NCBI GenBank assembly: GCA_018818065.1
Contig: JAHISV010000005.1
Span: forward strand, 354,527 to 418,526
DNA: 64,000 nucleotides
DNA from: Bacteroidota bacterium
GTDB taxonomy: Bacteria > Bacteroidota > Ignavibacteria > Ignavibacteriales > Melioribacteraceae
Direction: 5' to 3'
In this document: piece after piece, positions 50,678 through 59,091 of the stretch
Layout: each line of letters starts with the position of its first letter
Position numbering within the stretch: the stretch's first letter is position 1
Notes under the pieces: generated by a model
The model's database searches: none
What the model saw: only the letters and a program-made list of their open reading frames with translations
What the model was told of the DNA's origin: nothing
Made by a program: the position numbers and the translations under genes

Positions 50678-53395
50678 ATGAGAGAAAAATTACTTAATAG
50701 TTTAGCGAATCTTTCTGAGAAGAGACCGGGAACTCTGCTTCTGGTTGCCTTGATAATTACTATAATAGCGGCAGGCTTGTCAGAATCACTTAAACTTGAA
50801 ATGCAATTTAAAAACCTGATGCCTCAGGATCATCCGATGGTACAAGGTTTTAACGAGGTAGTTGACAATTTTAGTACAGCTACTATGATCATTGTTGCTG
50901 CGAAAGGAGAAGAGAGTGAACTAATCAGCTTTGCGGATGAAATTGCCCCCAAAATAAAGGGACTGACAAATTATATTCAACAGGTTGATTATAAGATGGA
51001 AAAGGATTTTTATCTGCAACATGGAATGATGCTTCAGAAAGCAAAGGATCTTAAGGATAGCAAAGACATCTATTCCGATTTAAGCCTGCTTCCTTTTTTA
51101 ACACATCTGAATGACAACTTTGAAAAAACTTATGTCTATGAAGAGGAGAGTATTTCCAACAAAGAAAAAGAAAACGGTGCGATAAGGTTTTTAGATGGAA
51201 TAAAAACTCTACTGAAAACCATGGAGAATTATGCCTCAAGCGATTCTATTCCTGAGAAGGAATTTGCAGAGGCGGCGGTTGAAAAGTTTTTGATTGGTGA
51301 TGAATACTATCTATCGCAGGACAAGGATATGCTATTGTTATTTGCTAGACCAACTTTCTCCTTAAACGAAATGGAAAAAGTCCTGGCTGCTGAAAATGAA
51401 ATTGATAGTATTATCACTAGTGTGTCTGAAAAATATCCCAGCATATTTGCCGGCACAACGGGCACCATGGCACTATCCAGAGATGAAACGGTAGCAGCAA
51501 GTGAAGATATGTATATTACCTCTCTAATTGCTTTTGTTCTTATCATAGGCTTATTCATTATCTCGTTCCGGATGTGGGTCGCACCAATTTTGGCCGGCAT
51601 TACTCTTCTGGTTGGGGTTATTTGGACTGCTGGATTCACAGCCGTAACATTAGGTAGTCTTAACATGATGACCTCAATGTTTGCAGTCATATTAATGGGA
51701 CTTGGAATTGATTTTTCGATCCACATTATAACAGTCTATATAGAAAGCAGAGCCTCCGGAGAGTCAGTAGGTGAGGCTCTGAAAACTACTTTTAACAAAT
51801 CTGGTAAAGGTGTTATAACCGGGGGAGTAACTACTGCCGTTGCATTTTTAACCCTGATGGTTTCTGAAACAGACGGCATGAAAGAATTTGGTTTGGTCGC
51901 GGGAAGCGGTGTCTTGTTTTGTATGCTAGCCACAATATTTATTCTTCCATCAATGCTTTCCCTGCGAGACAAAATTATGATAAAATTACGTAAGGAAAAG
52001 TATAAGGTTAAGGCGACAGAATTTGTTTTTATTGGAAGTGTGGCTAATTCTATATCGAAAAAACCTGTTTCATATCTGATAGGTTTTGGAATTATTACTT
52101 TTGTTCTTTTTGTATCAGCAATTAATATTACCTTCGATTATAACTACTTGAACATGGAACCTGTTGGATTGACTTCGATTAAGCTTCAGGATGAAATGGA
52201 AGAAGAATTTGACGTTACGCCTGATTTTGCTCTTGTGACAGTTAATTCAGTAGAGGAAGCCAGAAAAATTGCAGAGGATGCCAAAGATCTGAAGATGGTG
52301 GGAATGGTAAGCAGTATTTCAGATTTTATCCCATCCGAAGAGGAGCAGATTGAAAGAACTCCCCTTATTGAAGAAATAAAAACTTCCCTGCTGGTTAACA
52401 CCCGGGTAAGCAGGTTAGATCCGGAAGACTTTGATATGCTGGTTGATGAACTTTATCGGATCGAGGATAATGTGATTGAACTTTCCCAATTATCTTTTTT
52501 GGGTGGTCAGGATAAGGTTGACGATAAATGCAAAGAACTGGTCGGGGATCTTAATGATGAGAATAATGTGACAATGATTTCTGATATAATTGAAAAGATG
52601 AAGGAAAACATTCCAAACACAATAAATAAGCTTAATTCCTTTACAGAACATTTTGAACCTCGTTTCAGAAATTTAGCAATCGGGATGTCATCATCAGAAC
52701 CCATTACTCTTGAAACAATACCACGGACAATCTACAATCAGTATGTAAGCAATGATGAATCTAAATACCTGGTAACCGTTTACCCGAAAGAAGGGGTTTG
52801 GAAAAACCTGGATTATCTGGAAAGATTCACAGATAGAATGTCAAAAATTGATGAAAGAATGACCGGCATGCCTTCAGTGTTTTATGTTCTCATCGGTATA
52901 ATAGCCAAAGACGGGGAAATTGCTTTTATGCTCACTATAATCGTAGTATTTCTTCTCCTCTTCAATGACTTTAGAAGTGTAAAATATGCTCTTGTTGCCA
53001 TGGTTCCCTTAGTTGTCGGCGTAGTCTGGATGGTAGGTATAATGCAACTGGCAGGCTTGCAGCTAACAATGCTTAATATGATGGGGCTGCCGCTGATTAT
53101 TGGAATTGGAATAGATGATGGTGTTCATCTTCTGCATCGTTACAGAATCGAAGGGACTACCAAAATAAGAACTGTTTTTACCAGCACCGGAAAAGCAGTT
53201 ATGTTAACATCAATTACAACAATGTTGGCATTTGGCTCATTTGTATTTGCAACTTACAGGGGAATGGGAAGTCTGGGCATTGCCTTGTTTATAGGTGTGG
53301 GTGCATGCTTTTTAACCTCGGTTTTAATACTTCCAGCCATGTTAAGCCTGATGGAAAGGAATGAACATAAACGCAACCAACAAAGTAACAAATAG
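50678..53395 (+). CDS. RND/MMPL-family transporter
   Basis: This is a 905-residue inner-membrane exporter with two homologous halves, each with one helix, a large periplasmic domain, then five helices. First half helices begin near residue 270 (TSLIAFVLIIGLFIISF), with the motif LMGLGIDFSIHIITVY; second half near 750, with IIGIGIDDGVHLLHRY. These GxGIDxxxH segments are the MMPL proton-relay mark. Proteins of this class move lipids such as hopanoids or glycolipids rather than drugs. The two following genes give it a periplasmic chaperone-like and an outer-membrane partner. Confidence 0.9.
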   Translation: MREKLLNSLANLSEKRPGTLLLVALIITIIAAGLSESLKLEMQFKNLMPQDHPMVQGFNEVVDNFSTATMIIVAAKGEESELISFADEIAPKIKGLTNYIQQVDYKMEKDFYLQHGMMLQKAKDLKDSKDIYSDLSLLPFLTHLNDNFEKTYVYEEESISNKEKENGAIRFLDGIKTLLKTMENYASSDSIPEKEFAEAAVEKFLIGDEYYLSQDKDMLLLFARPTFSLNEMEKVLAAENEIDSIITSVSEKYPSIFAGTTGTMALSRDETVAASEDMYITSLIAFVLIIGLFIISFRMWVAPILAGITLLVGVIWTAGFTAVTLGSLNMMTSMFAVILMGLGIDFSIHIITVYIESRASGESVGEALKTTFNKSGKGVITGGVTTAVAFLTLMVSETDGMKEFGLVAGSGVLFCMLATIFILPSMLSLRDKIMIKLRKEKYKVKATEFVFIGSVANSISKKPVSYLIGFGIITFVLFVSAINITFDYNYLNMEPVGLTSIKLQDEMEEEFDVTPDFALVTVNSVEEARKIAEDAKDLKMVGMVSSISDFIPSEEEQIERTPLIEEIKTSLLVNTRVSRLDPEDFDMLVDELYRIEDNVIELSQLSFLGGQDKVDDKCKELVGDLNDENNVTMISDIIEKMKENIPNTINKLNSFTEHFEPRFRNLAIGMSSSEPITLETIPRTIYNQYVSNDESKYLVTVYPKEGVWKNLDYLERFTDRMSKIDERMTGMPSVFYVLIGIIAKDGEIAFMLTIIVVFLLLFNDFRSVKYALVAMVPLVVGVVWMVGIMQLAGLQLTMLNMMGLPLIIGIGIDDGVHLLHRYRIEGTTKIRTVFTSTGKAVMLTSITTMLAFGSFVFATYRGMGSLGIALFIGVGACFLTSVLILPAMLSLMERNEHKRNQQSNK

Positions 53396-53408
53396 GGAGG
53401 ATGGATAG

Positions 53409-54158
53409 ATGAGAAAGATTGTTCAATTTTTGTTGTTTATAATTTTTGGTGCTGTTATCGTTAAATCACAACAGTTAACTCCTCAGGAGATTATCCAAAA
53501 AATAGATGATACTGAAAGAGTAATGTCAAGTCAAAGCAAATTCAAACAGACAATAGTAACCTCCGGAGGTGATGTAAGAACCCTGGAAGCTATTTCCTAT
53601 TCAAAAAATAAAAATGAGAAGCAGCTAATGATTTATGAGGCTCCTAACAGAGTTAAAGGCGATAAAATCCTTATGCTGAATGATGGTGATGATATTTGGT
53701 TCTACACTCCCAAAACAGATCGAGTAAGACACCTTGCAAGTCATGCAAAACGACAAAAGGTTCAGGGGAGTGATTTTTCATATGAAGACATGGCGGGTGG
53801 ATCCCTTGAAGAAGATTATACCTACAAGTTTATTGGTGAAGAAGTAATTGATGGAAGGGATTGTTATAAAATAGAGCTTACACCAAAGCCTGAGGGACCT
53901 TCCTATTCGAAACTTATTCTCTGGGCTGATAAGGAAAGATACATTTCTATACAAATTGAATATTTCGAGGATGGAGAGTTAACGAAAAGATTGAGCCTAT
54001 CTGATATTGTTATGATAGATGACCATTGGACTGCTCAAAAGATCGTCATGAAAAACCTAATGGAAGGCGGGGAAACCATTATGGAAACCGATGAAATACA
54101 ATTTGATATTGATATAGATGAAAAAATCTTCACGACAAAAAATCTTAAAAAAAGATAA
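53409..54158 (+). CDS. LolA-like outer-membrane lipoprotein-sorting protein
   Basis: This 249-residue periplasmic protein has a signal peptide (FLLFIIFGAVIVKS) and a LolA/LolB-type open half-barrel: KQTIVTSGGDVRTLEAISYS, IWFYTPKTDRVRHLAS, GSDFSYEDMAGG and YKIELTPKPEG. The WFYTPKTDRVR plus DFSYEDM pairing is typical of RND-associated LolA-like proteins. GGAGG lies before the ATG. It is 13 bases after the RND gene and 12 before the barrel gene, so the three form one export path, with this protein carrying a hydrophobic cargo. Confidence 0.88.
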   Translation: MRKIVQFLLFIIFGAVIVKSQQLTPQEIIQKIDDTERVMSSQSKFKQTIVTSGGDVRTLEAISYSKNKNEKQLMIYEAPNRVKGDKILMLNDGDDIWFYTPKTDRVRHLASHAKRQKVQGSDFSYEDMAGGSLEEDYTYKFIGEEVIDGRDCYKIELTPKPEGPSYSKLILWADKERYISIQIEYFEDGELTKRLSLSDIVMIDDHWTAQKIVMKNLMEGGETIMETDEIQFDIDIDEKIFTTKNLKKR

Positions 54159-54170
54159 GGTAACTTGAAG

Positions 54171-55355
54171 ATGAATGGAAAGAATATTGCGCTTGGTGCT
54201 TTCATCCTGATGAGTACTATTTGTTACGGACAAAATCTGGAGTTTTCCGGGTATTTCGAAAACCAGCTCTTTCCACAAAAAATTGGAAATGAGTGGAAGA
54301 TAACAGATTACAATAAGCTTCGATTAAACCTGAATTCCGAAATAAGTGAAAAAGTAAGTTTTAGCGCCAACTATATTTATAAAACTTATCATGGAAATAC
54401 TTCATTTAACATGATTGATTTTATGCCCGGGCGATTGGTGAATTCTTACGCTTCATTTCTGGGAGTTAACCAGGATTCATTACGACCATTATTTGAGATT
54501 GAGCAAAAAGATGAAAACTTCCTCGACAACGCCTATGTTACAATTTATACGAAATTATTTACTATCAGGGTGGGTAAGCAGCAGCTGCCCTGGGGATCGG
54601 GGTACACATGGAATCCTACGGATATATTTCATGATAAAAATATGACCGATCCGACTTACGAGAAGGTGGGTGTGAACGCCTTTAAACTTGATGTAGCTAT
54701 TAGCAACGAAGGCTCGATTACAGGAATTATAAGCGTGAGTGATGACTGGAAAAAGACGACAAAAGCAATAAAGTTTCATGACGTGTGGGGAAACTTTGAC
54801 TTTTCCGTAAGTGCAGTAGAAAAATATCAGGAAGAGATTGATTTTTTTACTTTTCAACCAGCAAACGAACGACGCCGAATGATTGGAACAGATTTTTCAA
54901 CTGAACTTTTAGGACTTGGTCTTTGGGGTGAAGCCGCTTTCAATATAATGGATGAAAGTGAAAACTACGGGCAGTATCTTTTAGGAGTGGATTACACCTT
55001 TGAAAATGGGCTATATATTACAGGTGAGTATTACAGAAATGAACTGGGTAAAACTAATAAAGTAGATTATAAGTTAAGTGACTGGATGAGACTTTTTGGC
55101 AACCAGGGTACTAACCTGGGCAGAGATTATCTTTTTCTGGGGCAAAGCTATCCTGTTGCCGAACTCTTAAACTGGTCAAACTATTCAATCATCAACCTGA
55201 GTGACGGGAGTCTGATTCTATTCCCATGGGTTAGTTACGATCTTAATGATAATACCGATGTAAGTTTTGTGGGTTATCTACCAATAGGCGAAGAAGAAAC
55301 TGAATTTGGTGAATTTGGTGCGGGTGGTTTTGCAAGAATCAGGGTTTATTTTTAA
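54171..55355 (+). CDS. Outer-membrane beta-barrel partner of the RND exporter (DUF1302-like)
   Basis: This 394-residue barrel has a signal peptide (ALGAFILMSTICYG) and repeated amphipathic strands (LEFSGYFENQLFP, LRLNLNSEISEKVSFSANYI, KLFTIRVGKQQLPWGSGYTW), ending FGAGGFARIRVYF with terminal Phe. The RVGKQQLPWGSGYTWNPTDIF segment is the hallmark that recalls DUF1302-type proteins that travel with RND and LolA-like genes. It is the third gene of the TetR operon and is closed by a strong terminator that overlaps its stop. I start at the ATG at 54171; an in-frame TTG lies two codons earlier. Confidence 0.82.
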   Translation: MNGKNIALGAFILMSTICYGQNLEFSGYFENQLFPQKIGNEWKITDYNKLRLNLNSEISEKVSFSANYIYKTYHGNTSFNMIDFMPGRLVNSYASFLGVNQDSLRPLFEIEQKDENFLDNAYVTIYTKLFTIRVGKQQLPWGSGYTWNPTDIFHDKNMTDPTYEKVGVNAFKLDVAISNEGSITGIISVSDDWKKTTKAIKFHDVWGNFDFSVSAVEKYQEEIDFFTFQPANERRRMIGTDFSTELLGLGLWGEAAFNIMDESENYGQYLLGVDYTFENGLYITGEYYRNELGKTNKVDYKLSDWMRLFGNQGTNLGRDYLFLGQSYPVAELLNWSNYSIINLSDGSLILFPWVSYDLNDNTDVSFVGYLPIGEEETEFGEFGAGGFARIRVYF

Positions 55356-55390
55356 GAAGAACCTGGCAAAACTATTGCCAGATTCTTCTT
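55354..55390. terminator. Bidirectional Rho-independent terminator
   Basis: AAGAAGAACCTGGCAA pairs with TTGCCAGATTCTTCTT around a 5-base loop (AACTA), with one internal mismatch. It starts within the stop codon of the barrel gene and lies before the convergent M1 peptidase gene. Confidence 0.88.
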
Positions 55391-55443
55391 AATTCGCTTT
55401 GCTACTAAATCGTTTTTATTTATCCCATTCCCGGTATTTCTCG

Positions 55444-57420
55444 TTATTGTAATAAAACCATTTTCCTGGTGTATGAATACGAATCTGCTTCAAGTCTGTA
55501 AAAATAAATTCCGCTGGCAATTGGTTTTCCTAATTTCCCTGAATCAAATTGTAATGTATGTGTACCGGCCTGCATAGTCCCTTCCTGAAGGACAGAGACA
55601 ACATTACCAAGAAGATCGTAAAGGGTGAGCTTTACTTTACTTTGCTGAGGCAGAGTATAGACAATTGTCGTTGAAGGGTTGAAGGGATTCGGGTAGTTTT
55701 GACTAAGACTGTATTCTGTGTTAATTGGTTCTTCATCCTCAGTATCAAGAACCATGGCAACTGTCTTCAGAATCCAGTTCTCCGGATCAATCTGAATAGA
55801 GGTTGGTCTGCCTACAACGTTAAGCTGAAAATCCTGAGTTGAGAGATCATTAAAAACAGTTATTGTTGTGTCTCCGATTTCGGTTGTAATTTTTATTGGA
55901 ACAGGCATAGTAAAAAACAGGGGATTATTTCTGGCAGTCTGTGTTATATTCAAATCAATGGTGTAAAAATTACTGCTGGTATTGCTGGCAGACCATGCAG
56001 CAAAATAATTTGGGTAAAGCTCACCATGAATCCATTCGTCAAAGAAGTAATCCAGATCCATTCCTGAAACTTCCTCAGCAACTCGCTGAAAATCTGAAGT
56101 TTCTGCCGCAGCGTATGTAACTCTGCTGTCGGTGGCATAAGTTTTCATAATTTCGAAAAAGTCCTCATCGCCGACAACGCCGCGCAGCATGTGCAGTACT
56201 ACACCGCCTTTTGCGTATGAACGGTAACCATCAAAAATTTCACCAGGATCTTCTATGTTTTGGACATAAATTGATCCGTTTGCTTTTAGAGCGTTATTGT
56301 AGTCAACCATGAATTTTTGATGCGCAGATGTGTATCCATTCTTCACTTCTTCATACAATACTTCTGCATATGTGGCGAATCCTTCATTAAGCCATATCTC
56401 GTGCCAGTCTTTACAGGTTATTTTGTCTCCAAACCATTGATGGGCCAGCTCATGTGAAACAATGTCCTGGTAAAAATAACCCGTAGTTGTGCATGTTTGA
56501 TGTTCCATTGCTCCGCCAATTTCAGCTTCTGTATGCCCGTATTTTTCATTAACAAAGGGGTAAAGCCCGAATAAGTCACTGAAAACAGTTAGCATATCAC
56601 GGGTTTCTTCCAATTGTGCCTGGGTTGCTGAAGAATTTTGATACAAATAATGTACAACAGGCATAGTTATACCAGTTTCATATTCCCATGGCGTATTAAT
56701 TACTTTATAATCGGAAATTGCTACTGATATCAGGTATTGTGCTATTGGGTAACGGCTTTCCCATTTGTAAGTTTTAAATCCGTCTCCATTATCTGTTTCG
56801 GAAATCAGTGTTCCATTGGATATTCCGATAAAACTATCGTCAACAGTTAACCATACATCAGAGGAATCTGCTTTGTCAGCTGGTGAATCTTTACAAGGCC
56901 ACCATATGCTCGATCCATACGGTTCACTCAACGACCATATTACAGGAGTATTATTTGTACCGATGTAATCAAAATTAAAGCTACTCAAAAAACCAGATAA
57001 AGTGGGATTTCCCTCGTACTCAACTACTATCGTAAAAATCTCTTCTGTACTGTACAATTTATCTAAAACAACAGTTAACATGTTATTACTGTGGGAGTAG
57101 AAGACTAGAGCTCCATTCATTTTAACGCTGTTCACCTGCATGTTGCTTACAAGATCCAAATTAATCATATCAAGATTTTGTTCAAGGGGAGCAGCTTTTA
57201 TTGTTGCCGTACCGGTAAGATATTCAGGTGCCGGGGCGGCTGTTATTTTAAGATCCAGTTTATAATAAGTAACATCAATATTCGAATCGCCGGGATATTC
57301 AATACTGCTGTATTTTGATAGTGAATGAGTATGCGAACATTTGTACTCCTCAATTTGAGCATTTAGAACAAATGAAAACAATAGTAGAAATACAGCAAGT
57401 TTTATAGTTTTTGAAAACAT
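55444..57420 (-). CDS. M1-family aminopeptidase with T9SS sorting tail
   Basis: This 658-residue secreted zinc aminopeptidase has a signal peptide (VFLLLFSFVLNAQ) and an N-terminal beta domain (about 40-215). The catalytic domain holds GGAMEHQTC (the GxMEN substrate motif, here with His in place of Asn) and the zinc site HELAHQWFGD...NEGFATY (HExxH with Glu 18 residues on). The last 80 residues are a T9SS sorting domain (SQNYPNPFNPSTTIVYTLPQ ... RKMVLLQ). The canonical C-terminal helical domain of M1 enzymes is largely missing, as in other short secreted versions. It would digest peptides outside the cell. Confidence 0.92.
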   Translation of the reverse strand: MFSKTIKLAVFLLLFSFVLNAQIEEYKCSHTHSLSKYSSIEYPGDSNIDVTYYKLDLKITAAPAPEYLTGTATIKAAPLEQNLDMINLDLVSNMQVNSVKMNGALVFYSHSNNMLTVVLDKLYSTEEIFTIVVEYEGNPTLSGFLSSFNFDYIGTNNTPVIWSLSEPYGSSIWWPCKDSPADKADSSDVWLTVDDSFIGISNGTLISETDNGDGFKTYKWESRYPIAQYLISVAISDYKVINTPWEYETGITMPVVHYLYQNSSATQAQLEETRDMLTVFSDLFGLYPFVNEKYGHTEAEIGGAMEHQTCTTTGYFYQDIVSHELAHQWFGDKITCKDWHEIWLNEGFATYAEVLYEEVKNGYTSAHQKFMVDYNNALKANGSIYVQNIEDPGEIFDGYRSYAKGGVVLHMLRGVVGDEDFFEIMKTYATDSRVTYAAAETSDFQRVAEEVSGMDLDYFFDEWIHGELYPNYFAAWSASNTSSNFYTIDLNITQTARNNPLFFTMPVPIKITTEIGDTTITVFNDLSTQDFQLNVVGRPTSIQIDPENWILKTVAMVLDTEDEEPINTEYSLSQNYPNPFNPSTTIVYTLPQQSKVKLTLYDLLGNVVSVLQEGTMQAGTHTLQFDSGKLGKPIASGIYFYRLEADSYSYTRKMVLLQ

Positions 57421-57545
57421 AAAATCTCCATTAGGTAATAGACAAAAATAGACTGCTTTACTGTTTTATGAAAGGTAATAATTAAGTGAAAAAGTTCAAT
57501 TATCCCAGATCAGGGGAAAATAATTGCATTTGCAGTTTAAATAAG

Positions 57546-58922
57546 CTATTCCGTAAACCCGATGTGGTAGAGATTGTTAAAGTTATAGTCTATTGCCAGT
57601 TCAATGGTTTTGTTAGTCATATCATAAACGGCTGACCATTCCGTGGAAGTCCATCCAATTCCCGACAAAATATTCATAGCATCCACCTGAGTAATATTTC
57701 CATTTACACTTTCAAGGGAATTATATATTTGCATAAATCTGTTACAGGCTATTTTTTGCTGGAGTATGGAAATATTATAGGAAGGTGAGTTTGTTATAAC
57801 CTGCCAGGGGTCACTATTTCGAATAACACGCATCTCGCCATCATACATTTCCAGAATGGCGGAATTCCCGGAAGGATCTGCTACCATTACGTGGACGGTT
57901 AGAGTGTTTCTGTTTGGACAGCAGATATTGTATTGTTGACTAATTGCAATTGCTTCCTCAACATTTCTGGCATTGTCCAGAATCTCTCTGACCAGGATAG
58001 TTATCCAGATAGATTTTTTCGTTGGGTCCGGAGAAAATGATCTCAACTGCACATTTGCCAGTCCGGCTACCACGCCATGTTCGTTAATTCCGTCAGGGGT
58101 ATGATATAATGCTTCAAACAATCTTTTCTTAGTATCCATTGATGAATTTTTAAGATCTGTTCCTATTTCAAAGTCAATATCCTGAAGACGCATGAGACTA
58201 AGTGATTTATATTTACCAGGAGGATAGTATTCCATAAGAAGCGTAAGACAATGCCATCCAGTCTGATTGTCAAAACTTCTTCCGTAAAGTGCGGCTTCGG
58301 AGTTTCCGAAAGCTGAGAAAAGAGAACAGGAGTAATCGGTTTTGGGGGATGTACTATTCGCTGTTGAATTGGTGATTCTAAATCTGGAATTTGTCACGTC
58401 TAAGTATTCAGAATAATCACCATAAAATGACATTTTGTAGAAATTTTCTCCCATTTGTTCCAAGCTATTAATTGAGCGTATTGTACTAACCCCCTCAGGA
58501 TTTGAAGAGCTCGCGTACAAATGAATGGGCATAGCTTCATAATAGGGATGAGAAAGTGAAACCTTAATTGAGTTATAATTTTGTCCGATTCTCCAATTAA
58601 GCGAAACTTTTCCCTCAGAATCTGTAATAAAATTATTCGAAGGAGTAATCTCTCCCAGGCCTTCAACTATTTCGCAGGAGATCTCAGCATTGTTAATGGG
58701 GGAGTCCAATGAATTTATTACTTGAATAATGATGGGAGCTGCCAGTAAATCACCTGAATTGCCGGATTGGTCATCACCTGAAATTATTAGGATAGTTGCG
58801 CTGTTGTCTTGCGGCAGCAAGGATGTTTCTGCCGGCTGTTTTTCAGCGCAGCTTACAAAAAGAAATAAAGCGAATATGAGTTTTATGATAGAAAAATAGG
58901 CATGCTTAATTATACTGAACAT
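57546..58922 (-). CDS. Ntn-hydrolase (C45/choloylglycine-like) lipoprotein with Big_1-like domain
   Basis: This 458-residue lipoprotein (LIFALFLFVSC, Cys22) has a Big_1-like Ig domain at about 40-130 (IIIQVINSLDSPINNAEISC, then TDSEGKVSLNWRIG). The Ntn-hydrolase-like core follows, with DYSCSLFSAFGNSEAALYGR (Cys then GRSFD, as in linear-amide hydrolases), EHGVVAGLANV and VMVADPSGNSAILEM. In most Ntn hydrolases the active Cys becomes the new N-terminus after self-cleavage; here about 200 residues precede it. I start at the ATG at 58922, with GGGGGGATCAA upstream; the longer frame to 58964 lacks a signal-like start. Substrate could be an acyl-amide, a bile-salt-like amide or a peptide. Confidence 0.72.
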   Translation of the reverse strand: MFSIIKHAYFSIIKLIFALFLFVSCAEKQPAETSLLPQDNSATILIISGDDQSGNSGDLLAAPIIIQVINSLDSPINNAEISCEIVEGLGEITPSNNFITDSEGKVSLNWRIGQNYNSIKVSLSHPYYEAMPIHLYASSSNPEGVSTIRSINSLEQMGENFYKMSFYGDYSEYLDVTNSRFRITNSTANSTSPKTDYSCSLFSAFGNSEAALYGRSFDNQTGWHCLTLLMEYYPPGKYKSLSLMRLQDIDFEIGTDLKNSSMDTKKRLFEALYHTPDGINEHGVVAGLANVQLRSFSPDPTKKSIWITILVREILDNARNVEEAIAISQQYNICCPNRNTLTVHVMVADPSGNSAILEMYDGEMRVIRNSDPWQVITNSPSYNISILQQKIACNRFMQIYNSLESVNGNITQVDAMNILSGIGWTSTEWSAVYDMTNKTIELAIDYNFNNLYHIGFTE

Positions 58923-59046
58923 TTGATCCCCCCCGGCTTTGAAATAAGATAATATTTTTTTCATAGAATGGAAGTACCAAAATCTGGTATGAATATATGA
59001 TCAGAGAAAAATATGATGGATTATTATAGGAGTTGAGAATAAAAAG

Positions 59047-59068
59047 AATCCCGTCGGATGACGGGATT
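59047..59068. terminator. Terminator hairpin after the RTX/T9SS gene
   Basis: AATCCCGTC-ATCC-GACGGGATT (minus strand) followed by CTTTTTATT. A nearly identical hairpin occurs at 61024-61045 after the decarboxylase operon. Confidence 0.85.
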
Positions 59069-59091
59069 GTAAATTTATTGTGAACGGATTA

